Shown in pieces: positions 24,273 through 31,370 of a DNA stretch of 64,000 nucleotides; within the stretch, counting starts at the first letter, position 1; every line of letters begins with the position of its first letter. A program made the position numbers and the translations under genes. The stretch spans positions 129,006 to 193,005 of the forward strand of contig DAIPGN010000002.1 in the NCBI GenBank assembly GCA_036771835.1, in the 5' to 3' direction. The notes beneath the pieces were generated by a model. It made no database searches. It had not been told where the DNA came from and saw nothing but the letters and a program-made list of their open reading frames with translations. This stretch comes from UBA4877 sp002399285 (lineage in GTDB: Bacteria; Bacillota; Thermoanaerobacteria; Thermoanaerobacterales; UBA4877).

Positions 24273-24622
24273 GCTTTGCCTCTTATCTGCTGGAGCTTTC
24301 CCATGACCTGTTCGTTGTCCTTGTATTTTTCTATAAATGCCTGAATATTCTCCCTTGCCATCATCTCCGGGTCAACCAAATCTGCTATACTTGAAATATG
24401 GTATTGCGACGGTCTCTTGCACTTAGTTCCGTCATACATGTACTTCGTTCCTTCTGGGCATGTGCAATGTGCTATGAATTCTCCCATCCACCTGTTAACC
24501 TCTTTGTTGTATATGAGAAACCCTTGATCCATGCAAACCCAGCATTGTGGTATCTTGACTTCTTGCATCTTTGCCGGCGTGTTGTCTTTCAAAGTCTCAA
24601 CATCAAACGTGATTGGGCCCAT
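24269..24622 (-). CDS. Phage protein next to DnaC, function unknown
   Basis: A 117-residue protein with CWVCMDQGF and HCTCPEGTKYMYDGTKC, four to five Cys suggesting a zinc site. It overlaps the DnaC-like gene by 20 bases and the nuclease gene by four. It could be a helicase-loading accessory given the neighbours, but nothing in the sequence proves it. Confidence 0.7.
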   Translation of the reverse strand: MGPITFDVETLKDNTPAKMQEVKIPQCWVCMDQGFLIYNKEVNRWMGEFIAHCTCPEGTKYMYDGTKCKRPSQYHISSIADLVDPEMMARENIQAFIEKYKDNEQVMGKLQQIRGKA

Positions 24623-25283
24623 TCTTTTCCCCCTTTTCCACTCGCCAGTCCGGTCCTTCCATTAGGACTGGTGTACACATCTCAGCCAGTCTTGACACGA
24701 TCGCCTCACCCTTTTCCCCCATCCGCTCTATGAATGGCTCGGACATGAAGTTCGTCGTAACTAAAATCGGCTTTTCATCTTCATACAGCCGGTTCACCAG
24801 CTGGTATATGATAGTGCTTGTATAATCACTGGCCTTTTCCTTCCCAAGATCATCAAGTACCAAAAGATCAACATTCGCCAGTGCGTCTATGATGTCTAAC
24901 TCGCTCTCATCCGTGTGGAATGTCTGCTTCATTCTGCTGATTATATCCGCACTACTTCCGAACATAACCACGTATAGCTTCGATATGAGTTCATTCGCTA
25001 TGGCCGCCGCGAGGTGTGTTTTACCTACACCTACGGAACCAGTGAGAAGCAATCCCTTAGTCTTCGGGAAGTTGTTTATAAAGGTTATGGCTGCGCAATG
25101 GGCCTCTTTATTCGTGCTGTCAATGGCGAAATTCTCAAAAGTCCTTTCCTGAAACCTCTTCCCGAGGCCACTCTGTGAAAGAAGCCTTTGAACTTTTTCC
25201 TGCTGCGCCTGTGCCAACATTTGCCTTGCCTGCTCTTCGTTTTTAGCTATACTTTTACGAATAAACCGCGACAATTCATCCAT
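24603..25283 (-). CDS. DnaC/IstB-like helicase loader
   Basis: A 226-residue AAA+ protein. Walker A is GSVGVGKTH, Walker B is VDLLVLDDLGKE, and the sensor-like TNF follows in PILVTTNFMSEP. This is the phage DnaC/DnaI-type loader. The ATG at 25283 (MDELSRF) is preferred; a GTG 12 bases upstream would add four residues. It overlaps nothing but follows the replisome organiser stop by five bases, giving the usual organiser-loader pair. Confidence 0.92.
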   Translation of the reverse strand: MDELSRFIRKSIAKNEEQARQMLAQAQQEKVQRLLSQSGLGKRFQERTFENFAIDSTNKEAHCAAITFINNFPKTKGLLLTGSVGVGKTHLAAAIANELISKLYVVMFGSSADIISRMKQTFHTDESELDIIDALANVDLLVLDDLGKEKASDYTSTIIYQLVNRLYEDEKPILVTTNFMSEPFIERMGEKGEAIVSRLAEMCTPVLMEGPDWRVEKGEKNGPNHV

Positions 25284-25288
25284 CCATA

Positions 25289-26065
25289 TCACCACCCATA
25301 TTTACTGTTTTTCGCTGTCTCATAGTCGAACCCACCCGATGCCGCTCTACTCTTGTTCTCCTGCTGCTTTTCTTCCTGGTACCGTTGGACGACCCAATTG
25401 AGTATTGTGCGGTAGTCAGATTTATATTTTTTGCCATTAGAACCCTTGTAGTTATCAAGGATTTGTATCATCTGTTTAACGGCTTCCTCCCCATAAGTGG
25501 CGACTAATTTTGCATACTCGTCATTGGTCATGGAGACAAATTCCGCGAAACTTTTTTTCTCTATACTCTCTTTTTCTTTAGTTTTATTTACTTTACTTTC
25601 TTTTACTTTACTTTCCCCGTTTTTGTTTGCAGAAACATCACTTATAGAGGGTTTCTGCAAACATTTATCCCCTTCTAATGGTGTTTCTGTATGTAATAAT
25701 GGCTTTTTTGGTATATCCGCAACCCTTCTTTTGAATGCATCATTGACATTGTTCACTAAATTCTGGCTCCAGATTACCCTTCCTTTACGCCATAATTCAG
25801 TATCAATCGCTCCTAAATCCGCCAATGTATTAAGAATATCGTTAGCTAATTGCTCATTAACATGAGTTTTTGCTAACAGAAATCCCCAATCAGCTACGTT
25901 ATTGCAGTTATAATACATGCCGTTTGTATTCCCGAGTAATTCAAGAACCTTGTACCAGAATGCATATCCATCATTGCCGAATTTGCTTTCGATAATAAAC
26001 ATTGTTTTGCCGCTAGTCGTATAATGGGGGAAATATTCTACTGTTTGTTTTTTGGGTCTCGCCAT
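25289..26065 (-). CDS. Phage replisome organiser
   Basis: A 258-residue protein: MARPKKQTVEYFPHYTTSGKTMFIIESKFGNDGYAFWYKVLELLGNT is the DUF4373/Lin1244-type N-terminal origin-binding winged domain. The middle is a low-complexity charged stretch (about 145-180), and the C-terminus (DYRTILNWVVQRYQEEK...DYETAKNSKYGW) resembles the DnaD-like tail that contacts the loader. It is the left copy of a tandem duplication broken by an assembly gap. Reading frames drawn through the N run are not real. Confidence 0.85.
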   Translation of the reverse strand: MARPKKQTVEYFPHYTTSGKTMFIIESKFGNDGYAFWYKVLELLGNTNGMYYNCNNVADWGFLLAKTHVNEQLANDILNTLADLGAIDTELWRKGRVIWSQNLVNNVNDAFKRRVADIPKKPLLHTETPLEGDKCLQKPSISDVSANKNGESKVKESKVNKTKEKESIEKKSFAEFVSMTNDEYAKLVATYGEEAVKQMIQILDNYKGSNGKKYKSDYRTILNWVVQRYQEEKQQENKSRAASGGFDYETAKNSKYGW

Positions 26066-26070
26066 GCATC

Positions 26071-26270
26071 CATCCATATCACCACCCATATTTACTGTTT
26101 TTCGCTGTCTCATAGTCGAACNNNNNNNNNNNNNNNNNNNNNNNNNNNNNNNNNNNNNNNNNNNNNNNNNNNNNNNNNNNNNNNNNNNNNNNNNNNNNNN
26201 NNNNNNNNNNNNNNNNNNNNNTAATGGGGGAAATATTCTACTGTTTGTTTTTTGGGTCTCGCCATGCATC
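26071..26270 (-). pseudogene. Second, gapped copy of the replisome organiser (scaffold gap)
   Basis: Bases 26071-26121 repeat 25281-25331 exactly, and 26222-26270 repeat the start region at about 26022-26070. Between them lie 100 N (26122-26221). The flanks are thus the two ends of the same 790-bp unit. Either the gene is tandemly duplicated, with the middle unassembled, or overlapping contig ends were scaffolded without merging. The junction shares the short homology CATCCATCCA. A complete copy would need about 690 bases, so the N run is a placeholder. Confidence 0.8.
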
Positions 26271-26329
26271 CATCCACCCCCTTGCAAAATCCAATTCATG
26301 AAAATTTTTCCGCACTTAAGTCTTTTTAT

Positions 26330-26349
26330 AGAGGCGGTTTCCCGCCTCT
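26330..26349. terminator. Hairpin between recombination-type gene and organiser
   Basis: A perfect 8-bp stem AGAGGCGG / CCGCCTCT with a TTTC loop. Neither strand has a full T run, so it is a weak terminator or an mRNA-processing hairpin within the early operon. Confidence 0.4.
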
Positions 26350-26360
26350 CTTTGTTTTGT

Positions 26361-27131
26361 CTATATTGCATCTTTGAAGGCTTCTGGTATATCCCCTGTT
26401 ACCGCGCTACTTTCCTCCGGCTCTGCTTTCTCTGCTACCGCTGCTGCCTCTATATCATTACAGATCCTCTCATACTTAATCTTTTGGACATTTGTTGAAC
26501 GTTCGTAACCATACTTTGAAAGAACATTTTTGACTATTTCTTCATTACCTTGGGCCAGGGCAAACATTCTTTTGGCCTGCTTTTGAGTGATTGCTCCGGA
26601 TTGATCAGTATAATATTTCTTCTGATTTGATACCCGTTGCCCATCAAGGTCAGTGTCTTCAATGTCCTGTGTGAATATATCTGAAAGTGAAGCTACCAAC
26701 AGTGTAGCGTCAACCAATGCCCTCTTTTTCGCCATCTTCAATATCGTGTTGTCTATTGTGTATGGATTCTGCTTCGCGTACTTTGCTTCCCGTGTGTTCG
26801 CACTGCCCAACCCTTCTGTGATGAGCATATCTCCTTTATATAACTGACACTTGACTTGATACTGGAAGAATCCAGTATTAAAATCCCGTGTACTATCCAC
26901 AATCTCAAATTCGCTCCGTAAACCCATTAGCATGAGTATCTTTTCAGCTCCAGGCTTGAACATAGTTGGTTTTGGTGTACCTGGTATAATCCCATAGTCA
27001 TGATTCTGTTGTAAAGTTTTCTGAACAACCTGTTGAAACTGTGTTATTTTCTGCATTGTCCTCTGTACTTGATCAATAGAGATTGAATCTATTATTAAAA
27101 GATTATTTTCAACTGCATTTTCATCTGACAT
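26361..27131 (-). CDS. Phage early protein, candidate single-strand annealing function
   Basis: A 256-residue protein: QQNHDYGIIPGTPKPTMFKPGAEKILMLMGLRSEFEIVDSTRDF..., then GLGSANTREAKY and NTILKMAKKRALVDATL. This pattern recurs in Firmicute phage early regions, where the gene often replaces recT or erf, so a Rad52-like annealing protein is plausible, but I could not confirm it. GGAGG RBS. Confidence 0.65.
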   Translation of the reverse strand: MSDENAVENNLLIIDSISIDQVQRTMQKITQFQQVVQKTLQQNHDYGIIPGTPKPTMFKPGAEKILMLMGLRSEFEIVDSTRDFNTGFFQYQVKCQLYKGDMLITEGLGSANTREAKYAKQNPYTIDNTILKMAKKRALVDATLLVASLSDIFTQDIEDTDLDGQRVSNQKKYYTDQSGAITQKQAKRMFALAQGNEEIVKNVLSKYGYERSTNVQKIKYERICNDIEAAAVAEKAEPEESSAVTGDIPEAFKDAI

Positions 27132-27362
27132 TTACATTGCCTCCTCATTTTCATTCATCCTTGCCTCGCATTCTGCTTCTCTCCTATCCTCCGGGTCGAT
27201 TGGCCCGGTATATTTCTTCCCCATTGGGCAGTCATACTGTAGGCTGACAAATGGATTCGTACTATATGCGCTGCCTGGTCGGTTGCATAGGATTTCGCTG
27301 ATTCCGGTATCATTCACGAGAAGGCTGTACTGGCAGTCCATACACCCGATACCTGTCCTCAT
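27132..27362 (-). CDS. Small Cys-containing phage protein
   Basis: A 76-residue protein with GIGCMDCQYSLL ... ILCNRPG ... YDCPMGKKY, four Cys in a zinc-ribbon-like spacing. It overlaps its upstream neighbour by four bases and abuts the annealing-type gene. Function unknown. Confidence 0.65.
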   Translation of the reverse strand: MRTGIGCMDCQYSLLVNDTGISEILCNRPGSAYSTNPFVSLQYDCPMGKKYTGPIDPEDRREAECEARMNENEEAM

Positions 27363-27583
27363 TTCACATCATCCCCTATGCCGTACGCTTTCGCTGCTAT
27401 ATCTGCTTTCAGGTACACTTGCATGAGCTGTAATAGAATCCGGCGGCAGTGTTCCAGTTTCTCTTCTGCTTCCTTCGCTACACGTATTTGCCTTTCATAT
27501 TCCATCATGTCCCGAAGCGCCGTGTCCATGTCTTCCTCTATTTTTTCCCTATTAAGGGTTTCCATTTCAAATTTATACATCAT
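27359..27583 (-). CDS. Small coiled-coil phage protein
   Basis: A 74-residue, mostly helical protein (NREKIEEDMDTALRDMMEYERQIRVAKEAEEKL...). Part of the coupled early operon. The first ATG of the MM start is one codon before the second; both are served by a GGAGG RBS. Function unknown. Confidence 0.65.
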   Translation of the reverse strand: MMYKFEMETLNREKIEEDMDTALRDMMEYERQIRVAKEAEEKLEHCRRILLQLMQVYLKADIAAKAYGIGDDVK

Positions 27584-27636
27584 TTAACTTTCCTCCTTAA
27601 CGTGCTATAATAGTGGTAGATGATTTATTTAGGCGC

Positions 27637-28089
27637 TTAGCAGGCGCTTTTTTCTTTTTCACAAAAAATCACTGTCAACGCAGCACTCACTACATCTGAA
27701 ACTTCTTTTTCTACTCGCTGCCAGTCTCTGACTTCTCCATCGTCTACCTCCCCATCGCAAGCGATGTCGACCATTTTTCGGTCAATGTCGCTGAGATCTG
27801 ATACTTCCTTCTGAAAGCGAAGCACTGCTCTCGCCATGTCCGAAAAATCGATATCTGGAAGGTACTTCCTGCCCAATTCGCTGGAACTTTTCATGTGCTG
27901 GTAGGCAAGCCATGGCGTACCATAAACTTCTACCATATTGCACACCACGTCATCTGGTGGCGTTGTTTTTCCTGCCTCATAATCAGCTATTGAACGTGTA
28001 CTCACATACAGAAGATCTGATGCAACTTCCTGTGTGAGACCTGCTTTCTTCCTAGCCATTTTGTATATGTTTAAACATCCGTTATGCAT
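27637..28089 (-). CDS. XRE-family regulator with C-terminal extension
   Basis: A 150-residue protein. Residues 6-55 are a Cro/C1-type helix-turn-helix (MARKKAGLTQEVASDLLYVSTRSIADYEAGKTTPP). The remaining hundred residues are helical, with no domain I recognise. It is encoded in the early operon rather than in a divergent switch, so it may act as an early-gene brake. Confidence 0.82.
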   Translation of the reverse strand: MHNGCLNIYKMARKKAGLTQEVASDLLYVSTRSIADYEAGKTTPPDDVVCNMVEVYGTPWLAYQHMKSSSELGRKYLPDIDFSDMARAVLRFQKEVSDLSDIDRKMVDIACDGEVDDGEVRDWQRVEKEVSDVVSAALTVIFCEKEKSAC

Positions 28090-28129
28090 GGTTTTCCATC
28101 CCCTTTCATGAGATAATATATATAGTGAA

Positions 28130-28246
28130 TCATTTCGAATGCTGCTTCTGTATAGCTTTTCTAGCCATTTCCCGTATTACCACATCCTTAAGTCCTGATA
28201 TTGGGCCAGCATACGCGAAGAGCTTATATTGTTTGGTTTTGGTCAT
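28130..28246 (-). CDS. 38-residue early phage protein
   Basis: MTKTKQYKLFAYAGPISGL... to KQHSK. The ATG at 28246 overlaps the upstream stop as ATGA, and GGAGGAG precedes it. It is small and basic, function unknown; the coupling is the main evidence that it is translated. Confidence 0.6.
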   Translation of the reverse strand: MTKTKQYKLFAYAGPISGLKDVVIREMARKAIQKQHSK

Positions 28247-28416
28247 TTCCTTTCTCCTCCTTCCTTAAAAAAGCCTGATTTCAATGTTTCGATGGGCAAA
28301 TGACTGTCAATGGTTCCAGCTGGTTGGCCACCTTCGTCAATCAACTGACAAATTCGGTTTTGACCAGCTTTTGTGCTATCATCGGTAATGATTATTGATT
28401 CATTTGGCATTTGCAT
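28243..28416 (-). CDS. 57-residue early phage protein
   Basis: MQMPNESIIITDDSTKAGQ... to EGGERK. I use the ATG at 28416 because it overlaps TGATG with the stop of the frame that ends at 28415. An upstream GTG at 28440 would add eight residues. The ATGA overlap with the next gene continues the coupled chain. Function unknown. Confidence 0.65.
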   Translation of the reverse strand: MQMPNESIIITDDSTKAGQNRICQLIDEGGQPAGTIDSHLPIETLKSGFFKEGGERK

Positions 28417-28606
28417 CAGTGTATATCGCTTGAGTTCCACTGCTTTTTCGCCTCCCTGCCCGCCTCGAGGTATCTCTCGTAGAGTTGGTCCCGTTCCCTG
28501 CGGAGATTGTCGAGTTGGCCGTTATGACATCTATGCCGTGCCTATGGAGCATCTGGGCCATCTCAAGCGATATGAAATTCCCAACATCGAATTTTTCAGC
28601 AGTCAT
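28415..28606 (-). pseudogene. Early phage gene, apparently frameshifted
   Basis: The N-terminal half from the ATG at 28606 reads MTAEKFDVGNFISLEMAQML...GIDVITA, typical of small early phage proteins. Beyond about 28540 this frame turns into Ser/Thr/Arg-rich sequence, while another frame reads GQLDNLRRERDQLYERYLE...WNSSDIH and stops at 28415 with TGATG coupling to the next gene. The second frame has no start. A one- or two-base change near 28535-28560 would fuse both into a normal helical protein, so a sequencing error or real frameshift is likely. Confidence 0.65.
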
Positions 28607-28778
28607 TTTCTTTCTCACTCCTCTCCCAAATGGTCATTCCTATTTCCATAACCCGATGTAGTATTTTTTCAATGTCTTCCGGAGTTTTATCTATATACGC
28701 AGAATCACATATCTTTATTATCGTGTTGCCTATTTTGTATTGTTCAACTATACTCTCTTTGATTGTACTTGCACTCAT
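28596..28778 (-). CDS. 60-residue early phage protein
   Basis: MSASTIKESIVEQYKIGNTIIKICDSAYIDKTPEDIEKILHR..., a compact alpha/beta protein of a type common near the start of clostridial phage early operons. It overlaps the next gene by 11 bases. Function unknown. Confidence 0.72.
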   Translation of the reverse strand: MSASTIKESIVEQYKIGNTIIKICDSAYIDKTPEDIEKILHRVMEIGMTIWERSEKENDC

Positions 28779-28860
28779 TTAAAACACCTCCGGAATACTC
28801 TATTCATTGAGTCGCGTATATGAAATTTGTCCTTACTGTTGTTGTCTTTCTCCCCTCCTC

Positions 28861-29061
28861 TCACGCCGATTGCTCGTCGATTAAATCTTTGATGCTGGTA
28901 TGAAGTTCTTTAGCTATTTTCTCTAATGTCGTTAACGATGGTTTTTTATGACCGTTTTCAACAAGAGACAAATGCTCTCTGGTTATGCCAATGTTTTGTG
29001 CTAATTGCAATTGCGTTAAGCCCGCTTTCTTTCGGTACTCTTTTATTAGGAACATTTTCAA
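28861..29061 (-). CDS. Cro-like regulator, first early gene
   Basis: A 66-residue XRE helix-turn-helix protein: RKKAGLTQLQLAQNIGITREHLSLVENGHKKPS. Divergent from the repressor at 29243, with which it shares the recognition-helix sequence ITREHLS, so both probably read the same TGTAA-N9-TTACA operators. It would act as Cro in the lysis/lysogeny choice. Confidence 0.85.
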   Translation of the reverse strand: MKMFLIKEYRKKAGLTQLQLAQNIGITREHLSLVENGHKKPSLTTLEKIAKELHTSIKDLIDEQSA

Positions 29062-29077
29062 CCTCCTTTATCATCAT

Positions 29078-29225
29078 TGTAATATCATATATTACATATA
29101 TCAATGTTAATGTAATCTTGATTATTACAACTATATTATTTTATCTTCCTCTTTCTCAATAAAGCTCGCTTAATCTTGACTTTACTATTTTTTTCTAATA
29201 TACTAATGTAAGATGTGAGCTTACA
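29078..29225. promoter_or_regulatory. Three 19-bp operators, immunity region 1
   Basis: TGTAA-N9-TTACA palindromes at 29078-29096, 29111-29129 and 29207-29225, lying between the divergent regulators. The third abuts the -10 box of the repressor promoter, and the first two cover the start region of the early operon. This is the layout of a lambda-like switch. Confidence 0.85.
29176..29204 (+). promoter_or_regulatory. Repressor promoter
   Basis: TTGACT (29176-29181), a 17-base spacer and TATACT (29199-29204), followed within three bases by the third operator. Autorepression of the 29243 gene is likely. Confidence 0.7.
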
Positions 29226-29242
29226 TTTATTGAGGTGTTACT

Positions 29243-29551
29243 ATGGATTTAGGCAATCATATAAAGCAATTACGCAAGAGTAAAAACTTAACTGCCGTTC
29301 AGCTGGCTACGATGGTCGGAATAACTCGGGAACATTTAAGCGCTGTTGAAAATAATATAAAACCTATATCACTTTCTACTCTTGAAAAAGTTTGCGATGT
29401 CCTCGGTGTTACACTAACTGAGTTTTTTGCTGATGAATCTGATTTATCCCCTGAGCTTAGCCAACTTTTAAGGACTGCCAAAACGCTTACACCCGAGCAA
29501 CTCAAAATGCTTAATGACTTCATTGAAAGTCTCATAAAGAAGGAGGATTAA
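29243..29551 (+). CDS. Phage repressor (CI-type XRE)
   Basis: A 102-residue protein: helix-turn-helix at residues 10-45 (KNLTAVQLATMVGITREHLSAVENNIKPIS), then an acidic linker and a C-terminal helix likely to dimerise. No peptidase domain is present, so induction would be by antirepressor or ImmA-type proteolysis instead of RecA self-cleavage. Forms an operon with 29555. Confidence 0.85.
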   Translation: MDLGNHIKQLRKSKNLTAVQLATMVGITREHLSAVENNIKPISLSTLEKVCDVLGVTLTEFFADESDLSPELSQLLRTAKTLTPEQLKMLNDFIESLIKKED

Positions 29552-29554
29552 TCT

Positions 29555-30031
29555 ATGCCAACAAGACTTCAAGTACAGGAGAACATCAAAAATTATTTGT
29601 TCCTTACGAAAGTAAGAGTGATCCAAACGGATGAACCCTTTCAAATAAATGTCTACTTTGAAGACCTTGCCGGTAAATTTGTCCCGGAATATGCTAGTGC
29701 AATAAAGGAAATCTGCCCTGCACATCTTTGTGTGACTTGTAAGCCATATAAATCGCTCTTAGAAGACAACGTACCTCCTGAGATTGACTTCCCTGAGATA
29801 ATTCAACATTTTGCCTTAATAACCAGCGGTAACATGCAATCCTTCCAAGAATGCATCAAGAAGGCATTACCTGATATGAACATCGTTGATATTAAGTTTA
29901 TTGAAAACACAATTAACGTAGAGACCGATACTCCACTTTCAGCTGAAAAGCTTCTGTACTATTCTTTATATGCTCAAGAAATAGCTCCGCTTGGAGTCGC
30001 AGTAATGATACATTCGCTACACTTGCAGTAG
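29555..30031 (+). CDS. Protein cotranscribed with the repressor, unknown
   Basis: A 158-residue soluble protein starting three bases after the repressor stop, with GGAGG before it. It has a YASAIKEICPAHLCVTCKPYKS segment and a C-terminal half of alternating strands and helices. I do not recognise it. Its coupling to the repressor suggests a lysogeny function such as superinfection exclusion, by inference only. Its 3' end overlaps a minus-strand reading frame. Confidence 0.7.
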   Translation: MPTRLQVQENIKNYLFLTKVRVIQTDEPFQINVYFEDLAGKFVPEYASAIKEICPAHLCVTCKPYKSLLEDNVPPEIDFPEIIQHFALITSGNMQSFQECIKKALPDMNIVDIKFIENTINVETDTPLSAEKLLYYSLYAQEIAPLGVAVMIHSLHLQ

Positions 30032-30212
30032 TTCCGACCGGCTTTATATCTTTAATCCATTGGGAAAACTCAGCAAATCCTTTGTTTGATGTATGAACAA
30101 ATATGATCAATTCACCAGGTTTTATAAGCTTTGTACAAGCTCTCGTTCCTATTTCTCTGCATTTTTTGTCGATGTGATATTTAGAGAAAATTGGTATATT
30201 GTGTTCCTTCAT
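29913..30212 (-). CDS. Possible truncated gene convergent with 29555
   Basis: From an ATG at 30212 with an excellent GGAGGGG RBS the frame reads MKEHNIPIFSKYHIDKKCREIGTRACTKLIKPGELIIFVHTSNKG..., which looks like real protein for about 65 residues. After about 30030 it continues only as the antisense of the 29555 gene. Probably a gene whose 3' part was lost by recombination. Confidence 0.4.
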   Translation of the reverse strand: MKEHNIPIFSKYHIDKKCREIGTRACTKLIKPGELIIFVHTSNKGFAEFSQWIKDIKPVGTTASVANVSLLRLQAELFLEHIKNSTEAFQLKVEYRSLR

Positions 30213-30231
30213 TTTTCCCCTCCTCTCTATG

Positions 30232-30258
30232 GATTTTAGGCTACCTATGAGGAATTGA
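30232..30258 (+). CRISPR. Solitary CRISPR-like repeat
   Basis: GATTTTAGGCTACCTATGAG followed by GAATTGA matches the repeats at 34314-34406 over 27 positions with few differences, but lacks the final AAC. No second repeat or spacer lies next to it. It stands between two minus-strand genes. Confidence 0.65.
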
Positions 30259-30270
30259 CCCCCCCCTCCT

Positions 30271-30465
30271 CTATGCCGAGATTAAATCTTTGATTGATAG
30301 GCCAAATGCTTCTGCAATAATCTGTGCTTGCTTTATATCTGGCAGGCATCTCCCTCTTTCCCAATCGCTTATTGTTGTTTGAGGAATGTTAGTTAACTTT
30401 GATAGATCGGTCTGCGACAGATTATTTTTCTTCCTTAGGTCTCTTAGTTTTGAACCAAAATTCAC
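30271..30465 (-). CDS. XRE regulator, immunity region 2 (minus side)
   Basis: A 64-residue Cro-like helix-turn-helix protein (RDLRKKNNLSQTDLSKLTNIPQTTISDWERGRCLP). Divergent from the 30610 regulator across operators with the ATCGTTA half-site. Confidence 0.85.
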   Translation of the reverse strand: MNFGSKLRDLRKKNNLSQTDLSKLTNIPQTTISDWERGRCLPDIKQAQIIAEAFGLSIKDLISA

Positions 30466-30486
30466 GATGTACCACCTCTCTTAATG

Positions 30487-30597
30487 TAACGACCTATCGT
30501 TAATATCAGTATATGCTATAACTTCCTATTTGTCAACGATATATCGTTAATTATTTAAATATTTTTTTGCTATAATGGTTTTAATGAAATATCGTTA
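30487..30597. promoter_or_regulatory. Operators of immunity region 2
   Basis: Inverted repeats TAACGA-CCTA-TCGTTA (30487-30502) and AACGAT-AT-ATCGTT (30535-30548), plus a single half-site ATCGTTA (30591-30597). A TATAAT at 30571-30576 serves the plus-strand gene. The half-site differs from those of regions 1 and 3. Confidence 0.8.
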
Positions 30598-30609
30598 GGC
30601 GGTGTAATA

Positions 30610-30852
30610 TTGAATACTATTGCTGAACTAACTTCCAAAAGAATCCTCGATTTATGCCAAGAAAACAACATAACTATTAACAAACTTTCTACTATCTCAG
30701 GCTTAACTCAATCAACTGTTAATAGCATCATTAACGGAAAAAGCCAGAACCCTCAGTTAAAAACTATCTTTAAAATCTGTAATGGTTTAAATATTTCCGT
30801 TTCAGAATTCTTTAACTGCGACTATTTCAAAAATATTTATTTTGATGATTGA
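30610..30852 (+). CDS. XRE regulator, immunity region 2 (plus side)
   Basis: An 80-residue helix-turn-helix protein: LCQENNITINKLSTISGLTQSTVNSIINGKSQNPQLKTIFKICNGLNISVSEFF. This is the repressor-like partner of the 30271 gene. An initiating ATG follows a TTG; the RBS is GGCGGTG. Followed by a decayed DUF2513 gene. Confidence 0.82.
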   Translation: MNTIAELTSKRILDLCQENNITINKLSTISGLTQSTVNSIINGKSQNPQLKTIFKICNGLNISVSEFFNCDYFKNIYFDD

Positions 30853-30861
30853 GGTGCAACT

Positions 30862-31145
30862 ATGAAACTAAATCCTGATTGTGTAAGAGATATTCTTCTC
30901 ACAGTTGAAAGCAATCCATTTGGCAAACATATGACCTTAGACGAACTTTGCGGCAAACTATGCCAGATATTAAAAGCATCAACGATTTAACTTTCGTAGG
31001 TCATGAATTTCTTGAAGATATTAAATCTGATAATACTTGGAACAAAACTAAGTCAGTTGCTAAAAACATTGGTACTTTCTCTCTTCACACACTTAAAGAT
31101 ATATCTGCGGAAGTTATAAGCGATTTAATCAAGAAAAATATTTAA
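30862..31145 (+). pseudogene. DUF2513 gene with internal deletion and frame change
   Basis: The first part reads MKLNPDCVRDILLTVESNP, the conserved start of DUF2513 proteins; that frame ends at about 30985 after 42 codons. The conserved C-terminal part (DLTFVGHEFLEDIKSDNTWNKTKSVAKN... AEVISDLI) is in another frame, from 30948 on. The middle of the usual roughly 110-130-residue protein is missing. A broken regulatory-region gene. Confidence 0.75.
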
Positions 31146-31360
31146 TTTAAATCTATGAGTTTCAGGAGTGTATTCTTTTGCTCATTCATATAGCAATTGA
31201 CTATTTTTTTTGATTCCGCTGCCGCTTCTTCAACTATTTCTTTCGCAGTATTTTTATCAATCCCATAAATTAGATCTGAATATAAGCTTGCTGTTGCATT
31301 AGATATTTCACGCAATACATTCTTGCTGATTATTTGGTAATACTCCTCCCCTGTCATCAT
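31142..31360 (-). CDS. Small phage protein downstream of the second antirepressor
   Basis: A 72-residue acidic helical protein (MMTGEEYYQIISKNVLREISNAT...). It starts ten bases after the antirepressor-2 stop with a GGAG RBS, so it shares its operon, as the ImmA-like gene does for antirepressor 1. Function unknown. Confidence 0.65.
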   Translation of the reverse strand: MMTGEEYYQIISKNVLREISNATASLYSDLIYGIDKNTAKEIVEEAAAESKKIVNCYMNEQKNTLLKLIDLN

Positions 31361-31370
31361 TTCATCTCCT

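Noticed and set aside
25289..26371. A single 360-codon gene through the N run
   Set aside because: It joins two duplicated ends across 100 undefined bases; the real gene is 25289-26065 and the rest is the gapped second copy.
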